The notes: generated by a model not told the origin, from the sequence alone. A DNA stretch of 64,000 nt from Algoriphagus sp. TR-M9 (GCF_027594545.1 NZ_CP115160.1:1559001-1623000), one strand, 5' to 3'; shown: positions 11,601-20,360, counted from the first letter of the stretch. Translations and numbers: made by a program.

Positions 11601-11728
11601 GGTAAAGGCATGTCGGTTTCATCTAAAACTGTTCCGCTGATTTGTACATTTTGGGCATAGGTCGTACTGACCCCGATGCACAAATAGAATACAATCAACC
11701 AGAGGCTTTTGTAAAGTTTGTACCGCAT
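8657..11728 (-). CDS. SusC/RagA-family TonB-dependent outer-membrane transporter (pair 1)
   Basis: A 1023-residue protein with a signal peptide ending ...TYAQ (about 1-25), a carboxypeptidase-D-like N-terminal domain (about 28-105), the SusC box EEVVVIGYG, a plug (about 115-230, with LQVRGQTSLN and NPNDIDNLEVLKDASAAAVFG) and a 22-strand barrel ending GIDVTL. It imports glycan fragments using TonB energy. The first gene of the pair, it has a LacI-type operator candidate 124-137 bp upstream. No sigma/anti-sigma pair accompanies it, so LacI control is the likely mode. Confidence 0.95.
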   Translation of the reverse strand: MRYKLYKSLWLIVFYLCIGVSTTYAQNVQISGTVLDETDMPLPGVTVLLKGTTTGTTTDLDGKYSISAPTDGVLVFSFIGYDPVEKLIGNQTVIDLKMNPNTSDLEEVVVIGYGSAKKRDVTGAVSSVNPNKLENENPNSVQDILRGNAAGLNVGLSTSAKGGGSLQVRGQTSLNAGNSPLLVLDGAIYYGELADINPNDIDNLEVLKDASAAAVFGAKAANGVILITTKKGTIGKPTIKFNANAGLATMATFPEVYSPDGFVSWREDVFKSINAGGYDPYEFSDPRTLPSEISLEEWMAYDGSSGDPITVWLQRLNMQPAEIENYQNGNSVDWYDKIFQTGFRQDYTVSLSGRNENFNYYWSVGYLNNEGIIIGDEFETIRTRLNLEGKVNDWLSVGTNIQFAHQDESQVTVDWNLLRTLSPWGSEYNEDDTYKWRPNDEQSGGTHPFYDRSHIDRVDRDLNINATLYANIKLPFGFNFRTNFTPRFTYYEYFNHQSAEHAEWGQRGGIASRRQNKTYYWQLDNILTWQKTFAEKHDFNATFLVNAEKFQSWDNTMTNNGFEPHDRLGYHNIGGGINPIISSNDEYSTGDALMGRMIYSYDGKYSTTVSVRRDGYSAFGQSNPRALFYSAAVGWVFSDENFVNIDWLDFGKLRLSWGSNGNRDIGRYVALSDLNTGKYFYERPSGELYLVNQLYVNRMQNSNLQWERTESFNFGLDFSVLKTRLTGTLEMYKMSTRDLLVERSLPDFLGFNFVWDNLGQVDNKGFELTLNSTNYERNNFIWRSTANFQLNRNEIVSLYGDLDENGEELDDPSNGWFIGRAIDQIWNYKTLGIWQSDEADAAADYGVKPGDFKIEDVDGDGLFTNADRQFQGFTEPRFRWSLRNEFVLFKNFDVSFMIYSYWGHDGTFNQRKNRDGFLDRTSSYITPYWTEENPSNEWARLNSSEGGAGGFNVYRKRSFIRLENISMGYNFPKQLTEKANITNLRVYGNIRNVGHYAPQWDFWDPENSGPIPRYFTLGIDVTL

Positions 11729-11851
11729 AAGTAGGGGGGTAATAGTTATTGTTAAATTGACTAATGTGTTAATAATTTCATTTATGATATATTAACATTT
11801 CAAGTTAAAAGAATATGATACAAATGGCCTAATTGTTTGCCCAGATTTTAA

Positions 11852-11865
11852 CGCAATCGATTTCG
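11852..11865. promoter_or_regulatory. Candidate LacI-family operator upstream of susC pair 1
   Basis: CGCAATCGATTTCG is palindromic at 6 of 7 base pairs around CG and matches the motif at 17233-17246 at 13 of 14 positions. It lies 124-137 bp upstream of the susC start. Confidence 0.6.
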
Positions 11866-12167
11866 TGAAGTCTAAGGGCGGTTTTGTGTTTAAAATTCTC
11901 TTATGATTTAAGTTGAAAAATGGTTATAATTTCTCTTCAAATAAGTGTCCTGTAGTGTCTTGTATGTAGTTTTAGAGTAGGCTATTGTTAAGATATGGTT
12001 GCTGTATAAAATTCAATTTTAGTATTTCAATGTGTAAAAATGAAGGTATATTTATTTGGATTAAACTTCTGGAAAAAAAGCTATTTAAATTAATTTACTG
12101 TGTTTTATTTCTGTCTAAAACATATAATAATAAAAAGATAGTATTTGCTTCATTACTATTTTAAGCA

Positions 12168-12315
12168 ATATGATTATCCACAATGATGCCAGTAGTTAAA
12201 GAATGTGGCTGTATAGTAGCAGATAACCGTTCACCGACGACAGCCCACTGCCCACAGCACGTAGAAAGAAACCTTAGCCATAATTTCTCTCGCTACTGGT
12301 AAGAAAGCGGATTTA
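12168..12315. repeat. Putative dispersed intergenic element, copy A
   Basis: It begins TGATTATCCACAATGATGCC and ends near GGTAAGAAAGCGGAT. An element of about the same length with similar ends lies at 62611-62755. The central part differs strongly, so this is a tentative family. Confidence 0.35.
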
Positions 12316-12328
12316 CGTATCAAGCAAA

Positions 12329-12362
12329 ATAAAAAAGCTGCCTCCAAATGGAGAGCAGCTTT
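12329..12362 (-). terminator. Terminator of the second susCD operon
   Basis: Arms AAAGCTGC-CTCCA (12334-12346) and TGGAG-A-GCAGCTTT (12349-12362) pair with one bulged base. The minus-strand T-run is the complement of the A-run at 12331-12336. It lies just after the SusD stop. Confidence 0.85.
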
Positions 12363-12386
12363 TAGCATTACCCAACTTACTATTTT

Positions 12387-14057
12387 TTAATAGCCGGGGT
12401 TTTGAGGGAATCCGCTGGACGTTCCTTCTGCCCGGTCGATTTGATTCTGTGGAATAGGTCTCAAAACATGGAAGTCCTTGATATTAGGAGCTCCCTGCGG
12501 ATTGTACATTTTTACCCGTTCTACCAATATACCCCAGCGCTTCAAATCCAACCATCGGGTTTGCTCACCTATCAGCTCTCTTGCACGCTCTTCGGTCAGG
12601 AATTCAAAGGTCATTTCTGATTCGGATATCTCCATTTCAGCTTCTTTGCCAGGGAAGGCGGCTCTTCTCCTCACCACATTGATGTTATCGGTAGCCTCAG
12701 CTACTTTTCCCTGCATCAATTGTGCTTCGGCAAGCATCAGGTAAGTGTCTGCAAGTCGCATCGCGATATAGTCTCTACCTCCTTCAAACTGGGTACGGTC
12801 AGCTCTTCCTGGATCCATTTGCTTTCGCAGGGCCGGAAACAAACGCTCTGTATAAAGTTCCGGTGTCAGCACCTGATACGGATACTGTGCTCTTTCAGCT
12901 TCGGACATATTGTAGCCAGGCAGCCACATGGTAGTATCTCCCTGTGCGAAAGTTACCGTCTCCTTGGACTTGTCAAAAGTGGTATTATAAGTACCCGGCT
13001 TATTGGAAAGGAAAGCATCCCGATAGGATTTTTTGTACCTGGAGTCATTTGTACGATCCGCAAAGATGGTGTTCAGTGTATAATCGGTAGGTCTATATCT
13101 TTTGAAAGGCCTTCCGTTTTCTGTATCTCTCTGCATGCCTGGCTGTACATCGTACTCCATCAAGAAGAACACATGGGAATTGTTTCCTCCGCCGTTGGTC
13201 AATGGGTCCCGGGTGTATTGGGTTGACCAGATTACCTCATTATTGATTTCATTGCCAAAGGCATGCACGTCACCAAAATCAGGTAGCAATTCTAAACCAT
13301 AGTTATCAATGACACTCTGTAGGTTTCGCTCTGCATCAGCATAGTCCGAAGAGGAAGCTGCCTCTGAGGTGGCTTTGGTTAGGTAAACCCTGCCTAATAA
13401 GTGCTCAGCGGCAGCCCGGGTAGCTCTACCATAATCTGAAGCTGCTGCGCTGGCTTCCAGACTAGGAATAGCAGACTCTAGATCGGCAATGATGGCCGCA
13501 TAAACTGTCTCCACAGAAGCTCTGCTCACTTCCTTGGTAGGTAGTATGGTCTCACTCAGCTGCAAATCCAGCGGGCCAAAAAGCTGCACCATGATAAAGT
13601 AATGGTGAGCTCTGATAAATTTAGCCTCAGCTACGATCTTTGCGACTGCTTCCTGGCTGATTCCGGTAACTTCCGCAGATCTGTCGATTACAGCATTACA
13701 GGTGTTGATCCCTCGGTAAAACTCATCCCAAAGCTCCCGTACATGGCCGTTTTGAGAATCAAACTGATTGGTATAGGTGTTCATAAATTTCCATGAACCA
13801 TCAGCCCCATTGGTGTAGATATCTGTACCAAAGATGGTGAAGTTGTTGCCCCGCTCTGTGCCATACCAGGCACGCATGGTGCTGTAGGCAGCGTTGAGGC
13901 CATCATTGAGGCCTTTTGGGGAATTCAGGTAGTCACTGCCAATCTGTGAAGTAACATCCTCATCCAAAAAGCCGCTACAGGATACTGTTCCTATAATACT
14001 TAATATAATGCCGGTTTTCTTACCCCAGCTTGTGATTTTATTTGCTAAATTTTTCAT
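12387..14057 (-). CDS. SusD/RagB-family outer-membrane lipoprotein (pair 2)
   Basis: The 556-residue protein has a lipoprotein leader with a lipobox ending ...TVSC near residue 28. SusD-like features include RAHHYFIMVQLFGPL, AAEHLLGRVYLTKA, MRLADTYLMLAEAQLMQGK and the C-terminal HVLRPIPQNQID. It is the surface glycan-binding partner of the SusC six bases upstream. It has the same general architecture as pair 1 but is clearly a different paralogue, so the two pairs probably handle different oligosaccharides. Confidence 0.94.
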   Translation of the reverse strand: MKNLANKITSWGKKTGIILSIIGTVSCSGFLDEDVTSQIGSDYLNSPKGLNDGLNAAYSTMRAWYGTERGNNFTIFGTDIYTNGADGSWKFMNTYTNQFDSQNGHVRELWDEFYRGINTCNAVIDRSAEVTGISQEAVAKIVAEAKFIRAHHYFIMVQLFGPLDLQLSETILPTKEVSRASVETVYAAIIADLESAIPSLEASAAASDYGRATRAAAEHLLGRVYLTKATSEAASSSDYADAERNLQSVIDNYGLELLPDFGDVHAFGNEINNEVIWSTQYTRDPLTNGGGNNSHVFFLMEYDVQPGMQRDTENGRPFKRYRPTDYTLNTIFADRTNDSRYKKSYRDAFLSNKPGTYNTTFDKSKETVTFAQGDTTMWLPGYNMSEAERAQYPYQVLTPELYTERLFPALRKQMDPGRADRTQFEGGRDYIAMRLADTYLMLAEAQLMQGKVAEATDNINVVRRRAAFPGKEAEMEISESEMTFEFLTEERARELIGEQTRWLDLKRWGILVERVKMYNPQGAPNIKDFHVLRPIPQNQIDRAEGTSSGFPQNPGY

Positions 14058-14063
14058 TGCTGA

Positions 14064-17000
14064 TTAGAATTTTGCATTGATACCAAATGTGAAAGAAGTG
14101 ACAGCAGGAGAGACGTTTGCGTTTACTGCACCGGCTCCCACACCTTGCTCACCGTCTAGATATACTTCTGGATCTATACCCTTATGCTCAGATCTATAGT
14201 TGGCAAAAATGAACGGCTGCTGGATACTGGTGTAAATTCTCAGCCCGGTCATACCGATTCGCTCTGCCGCTTCTGGTGTGAAATTGTAACCGAAGTTGAT
14301 GTTTCTGACCTTGATGAAAGTCCCATCAAAGTATTCCATAGAACTGGCATACTTGGCACTCTCCTGGTTTACGTTTGGTCTAGGATAATCATTGGTAGGA
14401 TTGTCCGGTGTCCAATAGTTGATGTCCAGGTTATTGTATCGGCCAGCCAAGCTGTTGTTTCCAGTATGGAACTGTGACCTAATCATGTAGCCGAATCTAC
14501 CATATAGGAAGAATGAAAGGTCAAATCCTTTGAAATTGAATCTGTTGGTGATTCCCATCGCAAAGTCAGGAACAGCGGAGCCCAGGAACTGTCGGTCTTC
14601 GGAGTTGATCACTCCATCCTGGTTTAGATCTTCGATTTTGATTTCACCGGGTACACTGCCATAAGCAGTAGCTTCATCTAGCTCATCCAGTTGCCAGATT
14701 CCTATTTTCTTCAAATCATAGAAAACAGTCAAGGGCTGTCCGATGAACCTGCCAGCAGAAATGTCATCTCCATTTGGAAGGTCTATGATTTCCTCCGTGT
14801 TTTTAGTGAATACAAAATCAGTGGACCAGACAAAATCACCCTTCTCAATATTGAGTGTAGATAGGGTAAGTTCCACTCCTCTGTTTTGGGTTTCACCAAT
14901 GTTTGTGGTATAACCACCAAATCCAATGGAATTAGGCAATGGCTGAGGAGCTAGCAGGTCGCTGGTATTGGTGATGTAATATTCCAATGAACCGAATACT
15001 CTGCTTTTCCAAATCGCGAAATCCAAACCTAAATTGAATGTGGTCGACGTTTCCCATCTCAAATCAGGATTGCCAATCGTATTGGGTCTGTAGCCAAAAG
15101 CAGGGGAGTTGTCATAAGCATAGGAAGTCCTTCCGAGCAATGCCTGCGTCTGGTATGGATTGATCGCTTGGTTACCGATAGACCCGTAAGAAACTCTCAA
15201 CTTCAATTGATCAATAGAATTGGAATTTGCCAGAAAATCTTCCTTGGCAATATTCCAGCCTAAAGCTACAGAAGGGAAGTAGGCAAAGCGGTTGTTTTCA
15301 CCAAATCTAGAACTTCCATCTGCTCTCAATGTCGCCGTGAACAGGTACTTGCCATCAAAATCATAGTTTAATCTACCCATAAAGGACATCAGGCTCCACT
15401 GTACCAAATTGGTATTGGCACCGGTGATTTGAGAAGCATCACCTAGTCTATGAAACAATTGGCTTTCTGCCGGAATCCCCAAAACACTGATAGAGCTTTG
15501 CTCCAAATTGTCCTCTTGAACCGACTGCAATGCAGTTAGATTCAAATTATGCTTTTCATTAAAAGTCTTGTTATAAGTCAGGATGTTTTCCAATGTGTAA
15601 TTGAAGCGGAATTCTTCGAAAATGCTTCCTGTGGCATCTCCACCTCTACGGGCATTGGTCTGCGATCCTGTAAATCTCCCGTTTCGGCTGATGGTGAAAT
15701 CCGGCCCGAATACCACTCTGTAGGTTAGTCCATTGGTGATTTCCCAGCTGGCAAAAATACTGTTGAAAATACGGTAATTTTTAGTCAGATCTTCCTGGGC
15801 ACCGGGTACTATTTCAGCAAATGGATTAGTTCTTAAACCATCCGAAGTAGGCAGGAAGATTAGGTTGCCTTCTTCGTCAAAGGGCTTGCCCAATGGGTTT
15901 TCAGCCAAGGCTCCTCCCATGGGGTTGAAGTTTTCACCATTTCTTTCTGAATAAGAAACCAAAGTGGAAGTACCAAATTTGATCTTGTCATTGATAGCAT
16001 GGTCGATGTTTGCACGGAAAGTATAGCGCGTGTAATCCTGATTGATGATCACACCTTTGTCCTTAAAGTAATTAGTAGAAACAAAGAAGGTGGTCTTGTC
16101 GCTACCGCCGCTTACGCCTACCTGATAACTTTGAATAGCTCCGTTTCGGGTCAGGGCAGAAGGGTAGTCGGTGCTTCTGCCTAGTTCTAAACTCTCTAGC
16201 TCCACCGGCTCAAAAAGGGCTGCATCAGCTTCTGGCGTGGCCGGCCCTGCTGGGTATTCCCCTGAAGTTCTTCTGGATTCTCTTTTGTATTCGGCAAATT
16301 CAGGTCCATTGAACACATCGATTCTACCCAATGATTTGTTGATTCCGTAGTATCCATCGAAGGAAACTGTGGTTTTCCCTTTTGTACCTCTCTTGGTGGT
16401 CACCAATACTACACCGTTGGACCCTCTAGATCCATAAATCGCTGTGGCAGACGCATCCTTCAGTACTTCCATGGAGGTGATATCCTGCGGGTTGATATCG
16501 TTCAATCCGCCTACAATAGGAATACCATCCACTACGTACAGGGGCTCGTTTGATGCATTGAAAGATCTTCTTCCTCGGATTCTCACCTGAGGAGCAGATC
16601 CTGGTTTGGAACCTGGCTGGGTCACATCCACCCCGGCAGCTCTACCCTGTAATGCCTGTCTGGCATCTGTGATAGGCAGTTCGGCGATTTCCTTGGACCC
16701 GACTGAGGAGATTGCCCCGGTCAGCTGGCTCTTTTTGGCTGTACCATATCCTACAACCACCACTTCTTCTAAGTCAGCAAGATCGGGGAGTAGATTAATA
16801 TCTATTTTGGATTGATTCCCCACTTCTATTTCCTGTGGAGTATAGCCGATAAATGAAAAAACCAAGACTCCTCCCGAAGGAACAGCGATGGAGTATTGGC
16901 CATCTAGATCAGTAGTAGCACCAGTGGTGGTACCTTTGAGTAAAACTGTGGCTCCGGGAAGGGGAGTGCCAGTCTCGTCATAGACCGTGCCGCTGACCTG

Positions 17001-17081
17001 TGCATCCTGGGCCCAGCTGACCGAGGTAATAAAGCACAGTAACAGCAACGCGGTAAATCGCGTGTAAATTTTTGTTAACAT
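14064..17081 (-). CDS. SusC/RagA-family TonB-dependent outer-membrane transporter (pair 2)
   Basis: A 1005-residue protein: signal peptide ending ...VSWAQ, CarboxypepD_reg-like domain (about 27-105), EEVVVVGYGTAKKSQLTGAI segment, plug (about 112-225) and a long beta-barrel ending TFGINAKF. The first 110 residues nearly match the pair 1 SusC (shared GTPLPGATVLLKGTTTG-like stretch), while the barrels differ. It lies 375 bp downstream of the Gfo/Idh gene, separated by a terminator, and has its own perfect LacI-type palindrome upstream. Confidence 0.95.
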   Translation of the reverse strand: MLTKIYTRFTALLLLCFITSVSWAQDAQVSGTVYDETGTPLPGATVLLKGTTTGATTDLDGQYSIAVPSGGVLVFSFIGYTPQEIEVGNQSKIDINLLPDLADLEEVVVVGYGTAKKSQLTGAISSVGSKEIAELPITDARQALQGRAAGVDVTQPGSKPGSAPQVRIRGRRSFNASNEPLYVVDGIPIVGGLNDINPQDITSMEVLKDASATAIYGSRGSNGVVLVTTKRGTKGKTTVSFDGYYGINKSLGRIDVFNGPEFAEYKRESRRTSGEYPAGPATPEADAALFEPVELESLELGRSTDYPSALTRNGAIQSYQVGVSGGSDKTTFFVSTNYFKDKGVIINQDYTRYTFRANIDHAINDKIKFGTSTLVSYSERNGENFNPMGGALAENPLGKPFDEEGNLIFLPTSDGLRTNPFAEIVPGAQEDLTKNYRIFNSIFASWEITNGLTYRVVFGPDFTISRNGRFTGSQTNARRGGDATGSIFEEFRFNYTLENILTYNKTFNEKHNLNLTALQSVQEDNLEQSSISVLGIPAESQLFHRLGDASQITGANTNLVQWSLMSFMGRLNYDFDGKYLFTATLRADGSSRFGENNRFAYFPSVALGWNIAKEDFLANSNSIDQLKLRVSYGSIGNQAINPYQTQALLGRTSYAYDNSPAFGYRPNTIGNPDLRWETSTTFNLGLDFAIWKSRVFGSLEYYITNTSDLLAPQPLPNSIGFGGYTTNIGETQNRGVELTLSTLNIEKGDFVWSTDFVFTKNTEEIIDLPNGDDISAGRFIGQPLTVFYDLKKIGIWQLDELDEATAYGSVPGEIKIEDLNQDGVINSEDRQFLGSAVPDFAMGITNRFNFKGFDLSFFLYGRFGYMIRSQFHTGNNSLAGRYNNLDINYWTPDNPTNDYPRPNVNQESAKYASSMEYFDGTFIKVRNINFGYNFTPEAAERIGMTGLRIYTSIQQPFIFANYRSEHKGIDPEVYLDGEQGVGAGAVNANVSPAVTSFTFGINAKF

Positions 17082-17374
17082 AGTACGATGGGTTTATTGT
17101 TATTGATTTATTTTTTAGCACCTTATTTTTTACCGATAGTGCAAGTGATTTGACCTCTAGTAAAAAATTTGATACTAGCTATCAAGATAATCCTATTTTG
17201 ATTTGGTGCCAAGGCTGGAGTAGATCGAATTACGCAATCGATTGCGCAAATAGGTAATTTCTGATTTTTAGTTAGTTAAAAAAATTAATTAACTCTATTT
17301 TGTTAGCTTATTTTATACGATTTGGATGTGCTGTGATTCATTATTGGAGCCTTTTATTTCATTTTTAAAGGCAT
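17082..17374. other. Gap upstream of susC pair 2
   Basis: No gene supported. It contains the perfect operator palindrome at 17233-17246 and AT-rich sequence likely to include the promoter. Confidence 0.6.
17233..17246. promoter_or_regulatory. Perfect LacI-type operator palindrome upstream of susC pair 2
   Basis: CGCAATCGATTGCG is an exact 14-bp palindrome with the central CG expected of LacI/GalR operators, 152-165 bp upstream of the susC ATG. It is the best-conserved of the four sites in this region. Confidence 0.7.
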
Positions 17375-17412
17375 AAAAAAATCAGCGATACAAAATTCAT
17401 GTACCGCTGATT
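17375..17412 (-). terminator. Terminator of the DUF1080-Gfo/Idh operon
   Basis: Arms AATCAGCG (17380-17387) and CGCTGATT (about 17405-17412) pair, with additional pairing inside. The A-run at 17375-17381 gives a minus-strand T-run. It lies 45 bp after the Gfo/Idh stop. Confidence 0.8.
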
Positions 17413-17456
17413 GTGCAAATATTTGTTCTGAAATTTCCTTCCTCTTCGGAAAAAAA

Positions 17457-18803
17457 TTAAATCTTTGGTGGCTCCCAGCCTTTTTCATAGGATCGAGTCC
17501 ATAGGGCAGCAGCTTTTTTAGAATTTTTAATGTGTCCATTTTTTGGATCACAGGTAAGATTTTCCCCGGTTCTATAGCTGATATTGGCCAGATGGCAAAG
17601 CAGGGTACTTACCGCTCCCTCTTCAATATTGGAGTTTTGCTTTTCCAACCCTCTGATGGAGTTAAAGAAGTTTACAATATGAATGGTGCTCATATCTCCA
17701 CCACCGCCCAGGGCTGTTCCTGCTTCATTTCCACCGGAAAGATTTCTTTTGGTTTCTTTTCCTGATCGATCAAATAGTTTGTATCCACCTCGGTCTACAT
17801 ATACTGAGCCTTCTGTACCATAAATGATAGTTCCGCGATCCGAACCGTAAGTACTGTAGCTATTTCTGCTTTTTCCATCCCATTGGATGACAGATCCATT
17901 TTCGAATATGAAACTGGCGTCCATGGTGTCATACATTTCCCATCCGTCATCCTGAAAATGTCTTTTGTCAGCAATCACCTCAACTTGGCTTGGATAGTCT
18001 ACTTGCAGTGCCCAGCGAGCTACATCCAGTTCGTGCGTGGCATTGTTTCCGGTTTCAGCCGTGCCGTAATCCCACCCATACCAGTGCCAGTTGTAGTCCC
18101 AGGTTTCTGAGGTGTAATCCCGCCTTGGGGCCGGTCCTTGGAAAAGCTCCCAGTCCAATCCTTCCGGAGCAGGTGCTGCTTTTTGAAGTGGCACAGCACC
18201 ACGTCTATTGCTATAAAATGCCTTGGCCATAAAGGCTTTGCCGATTACCCCATTATGTATGGCTTCGATAATTTCACGGCTTTCAGGTGCTGACCGCTGT
18301 TGGTTACCCATTTGCACCACCTTGCCGTATTTTTTTTGCAAGGCAATCAGCAACTCTCCCTCATGGGGATTATGAGAACAGGGTTTTTCAACGTACACGT
18401 GTTTACCACGCTCCAGTGCCATCCAAGTACCTGGCGCATGCCAATGATCCGGCGTGGCTATAATCATGGTGTCCACCTCTGGATCATCCATCACTTTCAT
18501 GACATTTTGCTCTAGTTTGGGGGCGTAATCTATATGCTTCGCAAAGTTTTTGGCTGCCTTTGGCATCTGAGACTCCATGGCATCGCAAAGGTACAGGAGG
18601 TTCACATTGCTGGATTTCAATCCTATAGGTTGATAGTAGGCTCCCAGTCTTCTTCCCAATCCTGCTATGGCTACATTCAAGCGCTCATTTGCTCCGATTA
18701 TTCTACCGTAAGACTTGGCAGAAAAAGCCGCAGTACCTAGAGCCGAAAGGCCTAAAGATGCTGCCGCTGATTTTTTGATAAAGTCTCTTCTGTTGTTCTT
18801 CAT
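17457..18803 (-). CDS. Gfo/Idh/MocA-family oxidoreductase with Tat signal
   Basis: This 448-residue protein starts with a twin-arginine signal (NNRRDFIKKSAAASLGLSAL), so it is probably exported folded with its cofactor. The NAD(P)-binding Rossmann domain (about 40-165) has VAIAGLGRR, ATPDHWHA and the EKPCSHNP motif typical of Bacteroidota exported Gfo/Idh proteins. The C-terminal domain follows, with NNATHELDVARWAL. It is 5 bp downstream of the DUF1080 gene. Such pairs act in 3-keto-glycoside chemistry: the dehydrogenase oxidises a sugar at C3. That activity is inferred here. Confidence 0.88.
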   Translation of the reverse strand: MKNNRRDFIKKSAAASLGLSALGTAAFSAKSYGRIIGANERLNVAIAGLGRRLGAYYQPIGLKSSNVNLLYLCDAMESQMPKAAKNFAKHIDYAPKLEQNVMKVMDDPEVDTMIIATPDHWHAPGTWMALERGKHVYVEKPCSHNPHEGELLIALQKKYGKVVQMGNQQRSAPESREIIEAIHNGVIGKAFMAKAFYSNRRGAVPLQKAAPAPEGLDWELFQGPAPRRDYTSETWDYNWHWYGWDYGTAETGNNATHELDVARWALQVDYPSQVEVIADKRHFQDDGWEMYDTMDASFIFENGSVIQWDGKSRNSYSTYGSDRGTIIYGTEGSVYVDRGGYKLFDRSGKETKRNLSGGNEAGTALGGGGDMSTIHIVNFFNSIRGLEKQNSNIEEGAVSTLLCHLANISYRTGENLTCDPKNGHIKNSKKAAALWTRSYEKGWEPPKI

Positions 18804-18808
18804 GGTTT

Positions 18809-20191
18809 TTATTTTAAGCTCTTGATTTTAATATTCTTGAAGCTCACTTTATTGCCGTGATCCTGAAGTAAAATATGACCTTCTTCTGCTTCCCCGAAAT
18901 TGTCCCACTTGGCATATTTACTGATCGCTACCAAGTCTCTATATTCCTGGGACCCTCTTTCATATTCTACTACTTTCACTCCGTTGAGGTAATGCGCCAC
19001 CTTATTATCCGGAGTTACTACTACTCTGCCTTTATTCCATTCTCCGATTGGCTTGATAAACCTTCCCTGCTTGTCGGCTTTGATCAGGTCGTAAAGTGAT
19101 GCTAGCGTTCTGTTGCCTTCTCTGCCCATTTTGGCATCAGGGTGTTTTTCATCGTCCAAAAGCTGGTATTCCAGACCAATGGCAGAGCCTACATTGCCTT
19201 CGGACAAAGTCACAAAGTATTTGACTCCTGAATTGGCTCCTTCAGTAAGCTTAAACTCAAAAGCCAAATCAAATGCCGCATAAAGATCTGTGGTAACAAT
19301 ATCGCCAGCGTTGGTAGATTCTCCTCCGTCAGAAGCTTCTATGGTCAGGATTCCATCATTGATGGTCCAGCCGGACTCCGGGAAGGTTTCCATTCTGGCG
19401 CCTCTCCAGCCTTCAGAATTCTGACCGTTGAAGAGCAGTTTCCACCCATTGGCTTTCTCATACTCCGTCAATGAATTCAAAGTGTTATTTACTACAAACA
19501 CATCTTTGTTAAAAGGCTTTGGCTGCAGGTTCTCCGTCTGGATTTTTACATTTTTAAATGTAGTTTTTCTTCCTGCATCTTCAGGGTTTCTGATGGAATG
19601 TACCTGCAGGCCTATAAAACCCTCCTGGTCCATATCATCTACCACATAGGCTACTTCTTGGCCATTGACCCAGGTTTTGATTTCATTCCCTATGGCTTCA
19701 ATTCTGTAATGGTTGAATTCTCCCATTTTAAAGGCAGATTTAGCATCAGGATTGAGGTCTAGTGGGTACAGCCAGCCTCTTCTTGCCTCATCGTACAGTC
19801 CGCCGGACCAAGCTCTTTCTGATGGATCTGCTTCGATTTGGTATCCATATACCAAGCCTTTGCCATCCCTGGCCGCAGGGTCATACTGTCCTCTGGTCAT
19901 CACTCCTGAGTTGCTGGATTCGTGTTCGATTTTCAAATCCAACTCAAGAATATAATCTCCATAGGTTTCTTCGGTGATCAAAAAGGTATTTGGAGAACCT
20001 GCTACCGCAGCGCCTACAATGGCACCATCTACTACTTCAAAGGTGGCAGTTCCTGCTACCGGCTTCCAGCCAGTGAGGTCTTTTCCGTTGAATAAATTTG
20101 TCCAACCATCTTCTGCTTTCTTTTCAGCTGAGCAACTAAAAAGGACTAGTGAAGAGATTAAAACCGCGAAAAGGTTTCGGGTGTTTTTCAT
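18809..20191 (-). CDS. Lipoprotein with two DUF1080 (3-keto-disaccharide hydrolase) domains
   Basis: The leader ends in LVLFSC with the lipidated Cys at residue 20. Two DUF1080 (PF06439) jelly-roll domains follow, at about 29-217 and 249-458. Each opens with a LFNG-x(5)-GW motif (33-42 and 253-262) and closes with a similar FKN-x-KI strand. Family members hydrolyse or eliminate 3-keto-glycosides. Most are single-domain, so this is a tandem duplication. First gene of a two-gene operon with the Gfo/Idh oxidoreductase; a LacI-like site lies 75-88 bp upstream. Substrate not evident. Confidence 0.88.
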   Translation of the reverse strand: MKNTRNLFAVLISSLVLFSCSAEKKAEDGWTNLFNGKDLTGWKPVAGTATFEVVDGAIVGAAVAGSPNTFLITEETYGDYILELDLKIEHESSNSGVMTRGQYDPAARDGKGLVYGYQIEADPSERAWSGGLYDEARRGWLYPLDLNPDAKSAFKMGEFNHYRIEAIGNEIKTWVNGQEVAYVVDDMDQEGFIGLQVHSIRNPEDAGRKTTFKNVKIQTENLQPKPFNKDVFVVNNTLNSLTEYEKANGWKLLFNGQNSEGWRGARMETFPESGWTINDGILTIEASDGGESTNAGDIVTTDLYAAFDLAFEFKLTEGANSGVKYFVTLSEGNVGSAIGLEYQLLDDEKHPDAKMGREGNRTLASLYDLIKADKQGRFIKPIGEWNKGRVVVTPDNKVAHYLNGVKVVEYERGSQEYRDLVAISKYAKWDNFGEAEEGHILLQDHGNKVSFKNIKIKSLK

Positions 20192-20265
20192 GATTTGAGG
20201 TATAGTTATTTGCTATAAAATTCAAGATTTAGGTGCATTGCACCAAAGAGTATTCTTCTAATTTA

Positions 20266-20279
20266 CGCAATCGTTTGCA
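20266..20279. promoter_or_regulatory. Candidate LacI-family operator upstream of the DUF1080 operon
   Basis: CGCAATCGTTTGCA matches CGNAANCGNTTNCG at all fixed positions but the last. A second odd palindrome, GGTGCATTGCACC, lies at 20232-20244 between this site and the DUF1080 start. Confidence 0.5.
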
Positions 20280-20349
20280 AGTAATCTTATTCAATACTGA
20301 TGAGTGGCCATGCATGGAGGAAGAGCGGGTAAGTATCCCTGATCTTTCT

Positions 20350-20357
20350 TACTTTTG
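20350..20357 (+). promoter_or_regulatory. Candidate Bacteroidota -7 promoter element (TACTTTTG)
   Basis: It matches the TAnnTTTG consensus exactly, only 3 bases before the methyltransferase ATG. If it is used, the transcript would have almost no leader. No clear -33 TTG is seen, so the call is weak. Confidence 0.3.
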
Positions 20358-20360
20358 CGC

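Larger units (their letters stand above)
11729..12328. other. Long AT-rich gap upstream of susC pair 1
   Basis: No supported gene in about 600 bases. It holds the operator candidate at 11852-11865 and a putative dispersed element at 12168-12315. The remainder is AT-rich and probably contains the susC promoter. Confidence 0.6.

Noticed and set aside
12402..13302. Several plus-strand open frames opposite susD pair 2
   Set aside because: They are antisense shadows of a well-supported SusD gene, with no recognisable domain or spacing.
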